A DNA stretch of 64,000 nucleotides. It comes from Pseudomonas capsici (GTDB lineage Bacteria > Pseudomonadota > Gammaproteobacteria > Pseudomonadales > Pseudomonadaceae). Of the stretch, positions 56,301-64,000 are shown in pieces. The stretch covers positions 1 through 64,000 of the forward strand of contig NZ_JAFGZD010000003.1 of assembly GCF_017165765.1 (NCBI RefSeq), in the 5' to 3' direction. A program made the position numbers and the translations under genes. The notes below the pieces were generated by a model. The model saw only the letters and a list, made by a program, of their open reading frames with translations, did no database searches and was not told the DNA's origin. The stretch's first letter is position 1. Each line of letters begins with the position of its first letter.

Positions 56301-56820
56301 TGGTAAACAGCGCAAGAATCAGCGACACCACCAGGGCGGTGTCCTGGGCGCTGGTGCCGGTGGAGTCGGCTCCCGCACCGATCAGAATGTTGACCCCCAG
56401 CACAATGCCTTTCAGTTGCAAGGCAATGTAGGGCAGCATGCCGATCAGACAGATCAACGCCACCATGACCGCCAGCGGTTGCGACTTGCCATAGCGGGCA
56501 GCAATGAAGTCGGCAATCGACGTGATGTTTTCCTGCTTGCTGATCAGCACCATCTTCTGCAGAACCCAGGGTGCCAGCAGCATCAGAACGATAGGCCCCA
56601 GATAGATGGGCAGAAACGACCACAACTGCTCGGCGGCCTGGCCCACCGCGCCGAAGAAGGTCCAGCTGGTGCAATAGACGGCCAGCGAAAGGCTGTAGAC
56701 CCAGGCGCGCATGGTCGGGCGCAGCGAGGCGCTGTACCGGTCGCCGTAGAAGGCGATGGCAAACATGATGGCCATGTAGGTCAGGGCAACGGCAGCAATC
56801 AGCCCGCTGGACAGCGACAT
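53347..56820 (-). CDS. Hybrid sensor histidine kinase with sodium/solute symporter-like N-terminus
   Basis: 1157-residue membrane protein. The first 550 or so residues form about 13 hydrophobic helices of the sodium:solute symporter type (GDRYSASLRPTMRAWVYSLS, then FIAARYGKSQPLAVMVALI). A PAS domain follows at about 640-760 (GISVVDQSLRLVAWNHRY), then a coiled coil, the phospho-accepting His806 in AAVSHDLMQPLNAARLF, an ATPase domain (DRGPGIPED, GLGLGLAIADGLC) and a receiver domain with Asp1088 in ALVDYHLDEGETG. It resembles CbrA-like transporter-kinases but with a receiver. Whether the transporter part moves or only senses a solute is unknown. The start at 56820 is chosen at MSLSSG. Confidence 0.92.
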   Translation of the reverse strand: MSLSSGLIAAVALTYMAIMFAIAFYGDRYSASLRPTMRAWVYSLSLAVYCTSWTFFGAVGQAAEQLWSFLPIYLGPIVLMLLAPWVLQKMVLISKQENITSIADFIAARYGKSQPLAVMVALICLIGMLPYIALQLKGIVLGVNILIGAGADSTGTSAQDTALVVSLILALFTIVFGARNLDVTEHHRGMVLAIAFEALVKLLAFMAVGVFVTFGLFNGFDDLFNQARLAPRLEEYWQETINWPAMIVQTGVAMMAIVCLPRQFHVTVVENIEPQDLHLAKWVFPAYLVLAGLFVVPIALAGQMLLPNSMLPDSFVISLPLAHAHPSLALLAFIGGASAATGMVIVASVALSTMISNDMLLPWLLRRKNTERPFEAFRYWMLSVRRISIVMILLLAYVSYRMLGSTASLATIGQIAFAAITQLAPAMFGALYWKQANRRGVFAGLAAGIFIWFYTLVLPVVAHGMDWSLDNFPLLSWLHSNPLDLPITPMTQSVVLSMVGNCTLFVWVSMLSRTRVSEHWQAGRFIGQETHVRPGSRPLLAVQVEDLLSLSSRFVGEERARQSFISFSYRQGQGFNPNQNANGDWIAHTERLLAGVLGTSSARAVVKAAIEGRDMQLEDVVRIADEASEVLQFNRALLQGAIENITQGISVVDQSLRLVAWNHRYLELFNYPDGLISVGRPIADIIRYNAERGLCGPGEAEVHVARRLHWMRQGRAHTSERMFPNGRVIELIGNPMPGGGFVMSFTDISAFRDAEHALKGANESLEQRVAERTHELSQLNIALTEAKGNAEAANESKTRFLAAVSHDLMQPLNAARLFSAALSHQEEGISSEAQRLIQHLDSSLRSAEDLISDLLDISRLENGKVTPDLQPFALNTLFDTLGVEFKALAQEQGLKFRVRGSELRVDSDIKLLRRILQNFLTNAFRYAKGPILLGVRRRGSNLSLEVWDRGPGIPEDKQKVIFEEFKRLDSHQTHAAKGLGLGLAIADGLCRVLDHPLQVKSWPGKGSMFSVTVALAQPLTLAPNAPTEPSRVVLNGIQVLCVDNEDSILIGMNSLLSRWGCQVWTARNRQECETLLNNGIRPQVALVDYHLDEGETGTELMAWLRTRLGQPVPGVLISADGRPELIAQVHAAGLDYLPKPVKPAALRALLSRHVQLS

Positions 56821-57019
56821 ATGAATTTCCAGAATGCACAGATAGTCGGCAGTCTCGCACGATGCATGCCATTCGTCTTTCTCGACCAAGGTCGAGCGTG
56901 GCAAGGCGTCGCAGGGGCAGACAGTTAATCGTTGATGGCTATAGGCCTTATGCCTAATATCCTGCTTTTTTCCACGAGCTAGCCGAGACCCTTGCTCCGT
57001 GAATTTATAAGGATATGGA

Positions 57020-58897
57020 ATGAAACCCTATGGACGCTCGCTGACTGACTTTGGCTCTTTATGGCCTGCAGAGCTTCAACTGCTTGAGCATTGTAAAGTG
57101 GGCACTGAAGCGAAGGTGGGCCTTAAACTCCCCCTTGAGCCATCGGATAGTAACCGGGTGCGCGCTGAGTTCATTCGTTTTCTCGCTCTGGGAGGAGATG
57201 AGCAAGCGCCCGTGCATGAGCATGGCGTGCAATTACGTGGCGCTTACGTCGAAGGCAAGTTGAATTTGCAAAGTACGACGGTGCCCGTGGCGTTATTGCT
57301 TCGGTTCTGTGCGTTCGAGCGCCTCTTGGGATTGATGGATGCTTCCTTGAGCAATTCGCTGCTTCTGTACGGTTCAAGTTTTAAAGGTGTAGATGCTGCG
57401 CGCGTCAAGATTGCGGGTGTTTTATCACTCAAAAAAGTTATATCAGTCGGGAGGGTGAACCTTGATGGCGCAGATATCAAAGGGCAGATCACGTTCTCAG
57501 AAGCCAGCCTTGACGGTAAGGGAGGCTGGGCGCTATCGGCCGAAAATATAGTCTGCCAGGGAAGTCTGCACTTGGGCGGTGTCAAGACCAACGGAATGAT
57601 AAGCCTGCTTGCATCAAGGATTGGAGGAGGGATTACGTGTGACAGGGCATGTTTTAGCGTATCTGAAGGTCCTGCTTTTGCTGCCGACAGGACTATTGTC
57701 GATGGCAGTGTTTTCATGCGAGATGGGTTCTTGGCCAAGGGGGGAGTGCGATTCTTGGGGGCTAAGGTTCATGGGCAATTCAATTGTATTGGCGGCGAGT
57801 TCGAGGGCGGTAAGTCGGACGCGTTGGCAATGGATGGGGCCTTCGTCGGTGGTTCTCTTTTTCTGGGGCGTGGTTTCAAAGCTCGAGGAGCAGTCGCATT
57901 ACGTGGTGTTGTGCTAAAAGGCGATCTGGTGATCCGTGAGGCAGAACAGGTAACGGAACTGAAAGCCCAGCGGATCAATATTGAAGGTTCTTTGATTTTA
58001 CGAAACTTGGTCGCCCCCATAGGTAAAGCTTCCTTTACTGGCGCGCGTGCGGGGGCTTTGAGTGACGATAGCAAGTCCTGGGGTGACGATCTGGATATCA
58101 ATGGTTTCGTCTACAACTTTATTCATATCAACGAGCAGACTTCGATTAGCGATCGCTTGCACTGGCTCGATAAGCAACGTGTTCCATCGACCAAGCCAGG
58201 TCAGCTTCCAGAGTTTTACCCACAACCATGGCGACAACTTCAGAAAGTCCTGAACGAGATGGGGCATGTCGAAGAGGCTCGACAAGTAGGGGTCACATTT
58301 GAAGACCGACTACGTGAGAAGGGATTGGTTGGCCAGAGCCCTGCGCACTGGCCCGAACCAATGCGCAATGCCTATCGTCGCTTGATGGTTTTTCTGCATT
58401 GGGTGTATCGGCCTCTCGGCGGGTACGGCTATCGACCCATGCTGTTGCTGCCGTGGTTCCTTGGTGTCTGGCTGCTATGCGCTGCCGTCTATTGGTGGGC
58501 TGCTGATCAAAAAGCCATTTTCGCACCGAGTGACCCTTTGGTCTTCCAGAACGCCAGCTACAAACACTGTTCGCCGCCGCTTGAGCCGACTGGAAACGAA
58601 CCAGCAGGCACTGGCAACTGGTATTTGTGTGACGCGCTACCCCAAGAGTACACGGCCTTCAGCCCGATAGCCTTCTCGCTGGATTTGCTGCTCCCGCTAG
58701 TAAATCTGCATCAGGAGGACGACTGGGCACCAGTGATCGATACCCCCAAGGCTAACGCCCTCGACGAGTTTTTCAGCTTTTTCACCAGCCCTAAACGCTG
58801 GGTGAGGTTTGTTATGTGGCTTGAGATTATCTTCGGTTGGATTTTCAGTCTGTTGTTCGTCGCAGTGGTGTCTGGTCAAGCACAACGCAAGGAGTAA
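57020..58897 (+). CDS. Unrecognised protein: beta-solenoid domain plus C-terminal two-helix membrane domain
   Basis: 625-residue protein I cannot place in a characterised family. Residues about 65-335 show repeating short strands with Gly, small and hydrophobic residues at fixed spacing (GADIKGQITFSEASLDG, GAKVHGQFNCIGGEFEG, GAFVGGSLFLGRGFKA), consistent with a right-handed beta-solenoid like bactofilin or pentapeptide-repeat proteins. A helical part follows (about 350-470), then transmembrane helices near 474-496 and 597-619. Between them lies FSLDLLLPLVNLHQEDDW (552-569), which has a pore-helix look. Automated labels for relatives such as 'membrane-associated oxidoreductase' have no visible basis: no cofactor motif is present. 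Local G+C falls to 24 of 60 at 57421-57480, hinting at transfer. AAGGATATGGA precedes the ATG. Confidence 0.8.
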   Translation: MKPYGRSLTDFGSLWPAELQLLEHCKVGTEAKVGLKLPLEPSDSNRVRAEFIRFLALGGDEQAPVHEHGVQLRGAYVEGKLNLQSTTVPVALLLRFCAFERLLGLMDASLSNSLLLYGSSFKGVDAARVKIAGVLSLKKVISVGRVNLDGADIKGQITFSEASLDGKGGWALSAENIVCQGSLHLGGVKTNGMISLLASRIGGGITCDRACFSVSEGPAFAADRTIVDGSVFMRDGFLAKGGVRFLGAKVHGQFNCIGGEFEGGKSDALAMDGAFVGGSLFLGRGFKARGAVALRGVVLKGDLVIREAEQVTELKAQRINIEGSLILRNLVAPIGKASFTGARAGALSDDSKSWGDDLDINGFVYNFIHINEQTSISDRLHWLDKQRVPSTKPGQLPEFYPQPWRQLQKVLNEMGHVEEARQVGVTFEDRLREKGLVGQSPAHWPEPMRNAYRRLMVFLHWVYRPLGGYGYRPMLLLPWFLGVWLLCAAVYWWAADQKAIFAPSDPLVFQNASYKHCSPPLEPTGNEPAGTGNWYLCDALPQEYTAFSPIAFSLDLLLPLVNLHQEDDWAPVIDTPKANALDEFFSFFTSPKRWVRFVMWLEIIFGWIFSLLFVAVVSGQAQRKE

Positions 58898-59046
58898 GCG
58901 GCATTGGGCGTTTTTATCTTGCTAAAACACCCAGTAGTACCGCTTGTCCTGATATGGCTATCGACATACTGAAGTGATACGTCTTCAATGTGCTCCGGAT
59001 TGGATTCAGTACTTCCAATTAGCCAAGCCATTCAGGACCACGGACG

Positions 59047-60921
59047 ATGAGCCAACAGTCACAATTCAGTCTGCTCGGAAAGCGGCGCTTTCTGCCGTTT
59101 TTCATCACCCAGTCCCTTGGGGCGTTCAATGACAATATCTTCAAGCAATCGCTGATCCTCGCCATCCTCTACAAGCTGAGCATCGAGGGCGATCGCTCGA
59201 TCTACGTCAATCTGTGTGCCTTGCTGTTCATCCTGCCGTTCTTTCTGTTTTCGGCACTGGCCGGGCAGTTCGGCGAGAAGTATCCCAAGGATGCGCTGAT
59301 CCGGCTGATCAAGCTGGCAGAGATCGGCATCATGGTGGTCGGTGCGGCCGGGTTTGTGTTCAATCACCTGTGGATGATGTTGCTGGCGTTGTTTGCCATG
59401 GGCACTCATTCGGCACTGTTCGGGCCGGTCAAGTACTCGATCCTGCCGCAGCACCTGCGCGAGCATGAACTGGTAGGCGGCAACGGGCTGGTGGAAATGG
59501 GCACCTTCCTGGCGATCCTGGCGGGCACCATCGGGGCCGGGATCATGATGTCCTCCAGTCATTACGCCTTTGTGGTGTCTGCCGCCATTGTGCTGGTGGC
59601 GTGCCTGGGGTTCGTGGCCAGTTACGGCATTCCGAAAGCACCTGCGGCTTCTCCTGAAATGAAGCTGAACTGGAACATTTTCACCCAATCCTGGGCCACC
59701 TTGCGCATGGGGCTCGGGCAGACACCCGCCGTGTCGCGTTCGATTGTCGGCAATTCCTGGTTCTGGTTCGTGGGGGCGATTTACCTGACCCAGATCCCGG
59801 CTTATGCCAAGGAGTGGATGTACGGCGACGAAACCGTAGTCACCCTGATTCTGACGGTGTTCTCCATCGGTATCGCGCTGGGCTCGCTGCTGTGTGAGCG
59901 CATGTCCGGCCACAAGGTCGAGATCGGTCTGGTGCCGTTCGGCTCCATGGGCCTGACGGTGTTTGGCCTGTTGTTGTGGTGGCATTCGGGTGGTTTCCCG
60001 CAGAACGCGCAGGCCAATGACTGGCTGGCGGTACTGTCCTACGGGCAGGGCTGGTGGGTGCTGCTGGATATCCTGGGAATCGGGGTGTTCGGTGGTTTCT
60101 ATATCGTGCCGCTGTATGCTCTGATCCAGTCCCGCACCCCGGAGAAGGAGCGCTCCCGGGTCATCGCTTCCAACAACATTCTCAACGCACTGTTCATGGT
60201 GGTGTCGGCCATCGTGTCGATTCTGATGCTCAGCGTCGCCAAACTGTCGATCCCGCAGCTGTTCCTGGTGATCTCGCTGATGAACATCGCGGTCAACGCC
60301 TACATCTTCAAGATCGTCCCCGAGTTCACCATGCGCTTCATGATCTGGCTGCTCAGCCATTCCATGTACCGGGTCGAGCATCGCAATCTGGACCTGATCC
60401 CGGAAGAAGGCCCGGCCTTGCTGGTCTGCAACCATGTGTCCTTTGTCGATGCACTGCTGATCGGCGGTGCAGTGCGGCGGCCGATCCGTTTTGTCATGTA
60501 CTACAAGATCTACCGTTTGCCGGTGCTCAATTTCATTTTCCGCACGGCCGGGACCATCCCCATTGCCGGGCGTAACGAGGATCTGGAAATCTACGAGCAG
60601 GCGTTCCAAAGGATTGCCCGATACCTGGCCGATGGTGAGCTGGTCTGTATCTTCCCGGAAGGCAAACTGACCCGCGATGGCGAGATCAGTGGTTTCAAGG
60701 GCGGTATGAGTCGTGTGCTCGAAGAGACACCGGTGCCGGTGATCCCGCTGGCGTTGCAGGGGTTGTGGGGCAGCTTCTTCAGCTATGCGCCGGACAAGAA
60801 ACTGTTTCGTCGCCTGTGGTCCAGAGTGGTACTGGTGGCTGGCCCTGCGATTGCCGCCGATGCCGCGATGCCTGCGGATGTGCGTGAGCAGGTGAAGGCG
60901 TTGAGAGGGGCAGGGCGATAG
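59047..60921 (+). CDS. MFS lysophospholipid transporter-acyltransferase fusion (LplT-PlsC type)
   Basis: 624-residue fusion. Residues 1-430 form a 12-helix major facilitator domain like LplT, opening FFITQSLGAFNDNIFKQSL. A PlsC-type 1-acylglycerophosphate acyltransferase domain follows with NHVSFVD at 462-468 (His and Asp of the catalytic HX4D), FPEGKLTRDG at 536-545 and PVIPLALQGLW. In E. coli, LplT and Aas are separate and Aas also has an acyl-ACP synthetase; here that domain is missing. It probably flips lysophospholipid inwards and re-acylates it using acyl-ACP or acyl-CoA. Downstream lies a hairpin and a convergent chemoreceptor. Confidence 0.9.
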   Translation: MSQQSQFSLLGKRRFLPFFITQSLGAFNDNIFKQSLILAILYKLSIEGDRSIYVNLCALLFILPFFLFSALAGQFGEKYPKDALIRLIKLAEIGIMVVGAAGFVFNHLWMMLLALFAMGTHSALFGPVKYSILPQHLREHELVGGNGLVEMGTFLAILAGTIGAGIMMSSSHYAFVVSAAIVLVACLGFVASYGIPKAPAASPEMKLNWNIFTQSWATLRMGLGQTPAVSRSIVGNSWFWFVGAIYLTQIPAYAKEWMYGDETVVTLILTVFSIGIALGSLLCERMSGHKVEIGLVPFGSMGLTVFGLLLWWHSGGFPQNAQANDWLAVLSYGQGWWVLLDILGIGVFGGFYIVPLYALIQSRTPEKERSRVIASNNILNALFMVVSAIVSILMLSVAKLSIPQLFLVISLMNIAVNAYIFKIVPEFTMRFMIWLLSHSMYRVEHRNLDLIPEEGPALLVCNHVSFVDALLIGGAVRRPIRFVMYYKIYRLPVLNFIFRTAGTIPIAGRNEDLEIYEQAFQRIARYLADGELVCIFPEGKLTRDGEISGFKGGMSRVLEETPVPVIPLALQGLWGSFFSYAPDKKLFRRLWSRVVLVAGPAIAADAAMPADVREQVKALRGAGR

Positions 60922-60927
60922 ACAACG

Positions 60928-60951
60928 CTGAAGGGGCTGACGCCCCTTCAG
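60928..60951. terminator. Hairpin between converging genes
   Basis: CTGAAGGGGC (60928-60937) pairs perfectly with GCCCCTTCAG (60942-60951) around TGAC. It lies in the 39-base gap between the fusion gene and the chemoreceptor. There is no T run. Confidence 0.6.
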
Positions 60952-60960
60952 ACTCCGGGG

Positions 60961-62922
60961 TCAGGCTACCTTGAAGCGGCTGACCAGACGCTGCTGGTGC
61001 TCGGCCAGCCGTGCCAGTTCCTGACTGGTGATGGCCGTCTGTTCGGCACCGGCACTGACCTGAATGACCAGATCATTGATCTCGTTGACGTTGCGGTTGA
61101 TGTCTTCGGATACCGCGCTCTGCTCTTCCGCTGCGGAAGCAATCTGAATATTGCGGTCGCTGATGCCGGTCACGCCTTCGGAGATTTCCGTCAGCAGTTC
61201 GCCTGCACGCTCGACCCTGACGGCTCCGGACTGCGCCTTGCTCAGGGTTTCCTGCATTGATGTGGTTGCCCGGTCCGAACCGCTCTGCAGATTGCTGATC
61301 ATCTGCTGGATGCTGCCGGTGGACTCCTGGGTTTTCTGTGCCAGCGTGCGCACCTCGGAGGCCACTACCGCAAAACCACGGCCATGGTCGCCGGCGCGTG
61401 CGGCTTCGATGGCGGCGTTCAAGGCCAGCAGGTTGGTCTGTTCGGCAATGCCGCGAATGACATCGAGCACCGAGGAAATCGCATCGCTCTCGTGTTTCAG
61501 GTCGCCGATGATCGAGGCCGTCTGCTCGGCCTGTCCCGACAGCTGGCGAATCAGTTCGATGGTGCTTTCGATTTCGCCACGGCCCTGGCCGGTACTGGTA
61601 TTGACCTGTTGCGACATCTGCGCCGCATCGCTGGTGCTCAGTGCCACTTCCCTGACGGTTGTGCTCATCTCGTTGATCGCCGTGGCGACCAATTCGGTGC
61701 TCTGGCGTTGTTGCTCGATGCTGCGGCTGGTTTCGGACGTAACGGTGGAACACTCCTCGGCTGCGGTCGCCACCTGTGCGGTGGCATTGCCGATTTCCTG
61801 AACGATGTCCCTGATCTCTTGCGCCATGCGGTTGAGGTTGCGCGAGATCTGGCCGAATTCGTCCTTGCTCTCGTAGGTTGCTCTTGCAGTGAGATCACGC
61901 CCGGCGAGGTCGTCCAGCACCTTGTTCACATCATTGACTGCCAGGTTGATGTTGCGAATGATCAGGTACGACAGCGCCGATACCGTAAGCAGGGCGGCGA
62001 TGGCGGCACCGATGGTCAGCCACAGGGCGCGGCTGGCGATATTGCGCTCATGCATGGCGAGCTTGCTGACACTCTGCCCCAGGTCCTCTTCGACTTCACT
62101 CATCATGTCGATACGAGTCGTGGCGGTTTCAAACCAGGCCTGTGGCTTGATGCCCAGAGGCTGGCCCATCGGCACATTGAATGCCAATTGCTGCAACTTG
62201 CCGACTTCCACCGCTGCCGGAGTCTGCATCTTGTCGTTGAATTCTTTCAGCGAAGCCGCCGGTGCCTTTCGGTTGAATGCATCCGAGTACGCGACAAACT
62301 CACCCAGATTGCGGCTGAAACTCGACAACAGTTTCTCGTCGAAACGATCCTGATTGAACACCAGACCCAGTAATACTCGCTCGCGCCCGGCCCGTTCTTT
62401 CATTTCGATGAATTGATTCAGCGCACTGAGGGCGTGAACAATAGTCGCATTATTGACGCTGGCTTCCAGAGAGTGGGTATAACCAATAAGTGTTTGAATG
62501 ACTTGGGTATAACGTGTTCCCGACTCGGTGCTGTTGATAGCCTGCTTGTCGACGTTAGTGCGAGTTTGCGCCACGCTGTCTAGTGCGCGAAGTACAGGGT
62601 CGAGTTCGGAGGTTCCTGATGCGGATAACTCGCGTACGGCCTCTATCGTGAGATTCGACTCCTTGCGCAATTGGATAAGCCGGTCGCCCATGGTTGTGCC
62701 ACGACTGCCCAGGAATACACCGCTGGCACCACGCTCGCGTTGCAGGGTCGTAATAAGACGGCTCAGTTTCTGGGCCGTGGCACTGGCCGTTACTGTCTTG
62801 TTCATATCGTTCAAAGTTTTGTAATTATTTGAAACAAATACGCCGGCCAATATCAGGAAACCCAATAAGGGAAGCAGCAGAATCAATAAGAGTTTTATCC
62901 TTAGCGGTGCATTCTTGAGCAT
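60961..62922 (-). CDS. Methyl-accepting chemotaxis protein with NIT sensor domain
   Basis: 653-residue chemoreceptor. Transmembrane helices lie near 9-29 and 304-324. The 270-residue periplasmic part has the NIT-domain motif [18 protein letters not shown] near 57-74 and a second such [14 protein letters not shown], the pattern of nitrate- and nitrite-sensing domains. A HAMP domain and the signalling hairpin follow ([40 protein letters not shown]). The NIT domain suggests sensing of nitrate or a similar small anion, by analogy with McpN of P. aeruginosa, not proven. AGGGAG lies before the ATG. Confidence 0.92.
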   Translation of the reverse strand: MLKNAPLRIKLLLILLLPLLGFLILAGVFVSNNYKTLNDMNKTVTASATAQKLSRLITTLQRERGASGVFLGSRGTTMGDRLIQLRKESNLTIEAVRELSASGTSELDPVLRALDSVAQTRTNVDKQAINSTESGTRYTQVIQTLIGYTHSLEASVNNATIVHALSALNQFIEMKERAGRERVLLGLVFNQDRFDEKLLSSFSRNLGEFVAYSDAFNRKAPAASLKEFNDKMQTPAAVEVGKLQQLAFNVPMGQPLGIKPQAWFETATTRIDMMSEVEEDLGQSVSKLAMHERNIASRALWLTIGAAIAALLTVSALSYLIIRNINLAVNDVNKVLDDLAGRDLTARATYESKDEFGQISRNLNRMAQEIRDIVQEIGNATAQVATAAEECSTVTSETSRSIEQQRQSTELVATAINEMSTTVREVALSTSDAAQMSQQVNTSTGQGRGEIESTIELIRQLSGQAEQTASIIGDLKHESDAISSVLDVIRGIAEQTNLLALNAAIEAARAGDHGRGFAVVASEVRTLAQKTQESTGSIQQMISNLQSGSDRATTSMQETLSKAQSGAVRVERAGELLTEISEGVTGISDRNIQIASAAEEQSAVSEDINRNVNEINDLVIQVSAGAEQTAITSQELARLAEHQQRLVSRFKVA

Positions 62923-63140
62923 TTTCCGTGAAACTCCCTTGATGTATGAAATCCTGATGCGTGACAGAGTGGGGTTGTTATAGTTTGTGGTACATGTGTC
63001 GGCGCATGTTACTGAGGATTTAGGCGGGATGTTGTTTTTTTATGTCTTGTTTTGTTCTGGATAGTTTGTCTGACAAAAACTTTTCGGGCTGCCTTGATCC
63101 GGGTCAAGGAAACGCTCTGTTTTTATAAAGGTTTTAGTTG

Positions 63141-63167
63141 CCCGGACTGTTATGCAAACAGTCCGGG
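63141..63167. terminator. Hairpin downstream of the symporter-like gene
   Basis: CCCGGACTGT (63141-63150) pairs perfectly with ACAGTCCGGG (63158-63167) around a seven-base loop. It is about 20 bases beyond the stop of the symporter-like gene. The 62923-63140 remainder is AT-rich chemoreceptor leader with no other structure seen. Confidence 0.65.
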
Positions 63168-63186
63168 TATTGATGAATGCCTGGTC

Positions 63187-64000
63187 TTAATTGGCGACAG
63201 GTCTGTCATTGGGCTGTTGAGCGTTTTCTTCCGGCATCTTGCGGAAGTACGTAGAGAGCAGGGCACCCGAGATATTGTGCCAGACGCTGAACAGTGCGCT
63301 GGGCACCGCCGCCAGCGGCGAGAAGTGAGCACTGGCCAGTGCTGCGCCCAGCCCCGAGTTCTGCATGCCGACTTCCAGGGCCAGGGATTTGCGTTGTGGA
63401 AGCGGCAGTTTGAACACCTTGCCGGTAAAGTAGCCCAGCAGGAAACCGAAAGTGTTGTGCAGAATCACCACGGCCATGATCAGCAGGCCGGATTCGGCGA
63501 TCTTAGCCTGGCTGGCGGCGACCACGGCACAGACGATCAGTACGATGCTGACCACCGAAACCAGCGGCAGCACGTCGACCGCATGGCTGACCCGGGCACC
63601 GAGCAGACGCTGGGCGACTACGCCGAGGAAAATCGGCAGCATCACCAGTTGCAGGATCGACCAGAACATATCCAGGAAAGATACCGGCAGCCAGGCCGAG
63701 GCCAGGAACCAGATCAGGGCCGGCGTCAGCAGCGGGGCGAGCAGGGTGGTGACGGCTGCGATAGCCACGGCCAGCGCCAGATCGCCCTTGGCCAGCCAGG
63801 CCATGACATTGGACGAGGTGCCGCTCGGGCAGCAACCGACCAGAATCACGCCCACGGCGATTTCCGGTGGCAGATGAAAGATCTGGCACAGCAACCAGGC
63901 GACGCCCGGCATGATCACGAAATGCGCGACCACACCCAGCGCCACGCGCCATGGGTTGCGCGCCACTTCCGAGAAATCTTCAAGTTTGAGGGTCAGGCCC
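63187..64000 (-). CDS. Bile acid:sodium symporter family transporter (partial, N-terminus off window)
   Basis: The frame stays open through the window end, encoding GLTLKLEDFSEVARNPW before the internal GTG at 63966, so the start lies beyond 64000; about 270 residues are present. Multiple hydrophobic helices and the family motifs GVILVGCCPSGTSSNVMAWL and LALEVGMQNSGLGAAL (the crossover sodium/substrate regions) mark the BASS/YocS type. Substrates of bacterial members vary (bile acids, pantoate, keto acids), and none is known here. The C-terminus is polar (PEENAQQPNDRPVAN). Confidence 0.9.
   Translation of the reverse strand, partial: GLTLKLEDFSEVARNPWRVALGVVAHFVIMPGVAWLLCQIFHLPPEIAVGVILVGCCPSGTSSNVMAWLAKGDLALAVAIAAVTTLLAPLLTPALIWFLASAWLPVSFLDMFWSILQLVMLPIFLGVVAQRLLGARVSHAVDVLPLVSVVSIVLIVCAVVAASQAKIAESGLLIMAVVILHNTFGFLLGYFTGKVFKLPLPQRKSLALEVGMQNSGLGAALASAHFSPLAAVPSALFSVWHNISGALLSTYFRKMPEENAQQPNDRPVAN

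Noticed and set aside
57020..58897. Labelling the solenoid protein an oxidoreductase
   Set aside because: No flavin, NAD or metal motif is visible; the label would be inherited annotation without evidence.
62923..63140. AT-rich leader of the NIT chemoreceptor searched for a sigma-28 or sigma-54 promoter
   Set aside because: No convincing match to either consensus was seen.

Overview
The window is a stretch of a Pseudomonas chromosome, most likely from the P. syringae group. The basis is the high-GC coding style, the runs of gene order that match P. aeruginosa PA1004-PA1013 (nadA, M48 protease, TusA-like, PerM-like, bcp, gcvR, dapA, bamC, MBL hydrolase, purC) and PA3204-PA3206 (Cpx-like regulator, CpxP-like protein, kinase), REP-type palindromes, and CopA/CopB of the P. 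syringae copper-resistance type. The species call is inference; the genus is well supported.

Layout. 1-455: remnant of an IS3-family transposase with its right end, next to a perfect REP palindrome. 0.5-3.4 kb: a flavin monooxygenase, an orphan DUF4123 (type VI adaptor-like) gene and a SelW-like redox protein, separated by an intergenic region with six TGCGCA words. 3.4-6.9 kb: metallophosphatase, Mpo1-like protein, TrkH, nitroreductase. 6.9-10 kb: Cpx-like envelope stress module (coiled-coil membrane protein, regulator, CpxP-like protein, kinase) with a candidate CpxR box and an internal hairpin. 10-16 kb: yciI/yciB and, on the other strand, rnm-yciO-scpA-scpB-DUF1289-rluB (RNA turnover, condensin, 23S pseudouridine). 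16-25 kb: nadA to purC block. 25.1 kb: tRNA-Ser(CGA), followed by a GvpU-like orphan and a HAD phosphatase. 26.8-34.4 kb: NAD-malic enzyme, a lipid A phosphoethanolamine transferase of mosaic base composition, rnd-ycgL, a 2-hydroxyacid dehydrogenase, a nitroreductase, ycgN. 34.4-38.1 kb: small membrane protein, SpoU methyltransferase, copAB with a palindromic operator-like site but no copRS. 38.1-47.4 kb: HNH protein, cyclic-nucleotide-binding protein, oligopeptidase B, class II amidotransferase, DUF2937, WbqC, VWA/MoxR pair, DUF748 protein. 47.5-53.2 kb: cysK, lpxO, a chemoreceptor, aceK. 53.3-56.8 kb: a 1157-residue transporter-like hybrid kinase. 57-64 kb: an unrecognised AT-richer beta-solenoid membrane protein, an LplT-PlsC-type fusion, a NIT-domain chemoreceptor and the end of a bile-acid:sodium symporter-like gene.

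Most genes are core. Envelope themes recur: Cpx sensing, BepA-type protease and BamC in outer membrane assembly, EptA and LpxO in lipid A modification, CopAB for copper, and the acyltransferase fusion for phospholipid repair. Accessory candidates are the IS remnant, DUF4123, GvpU-like, EptA, WbqC and the 57020-58897 gene. No CRISPR array, rRNA, prophage or complete mobile element was seen. The best candidate for something undescribed is the 57020-58897 protein: a solenoid joined to a two-helix membrane domain with a pore-helix-like segment.
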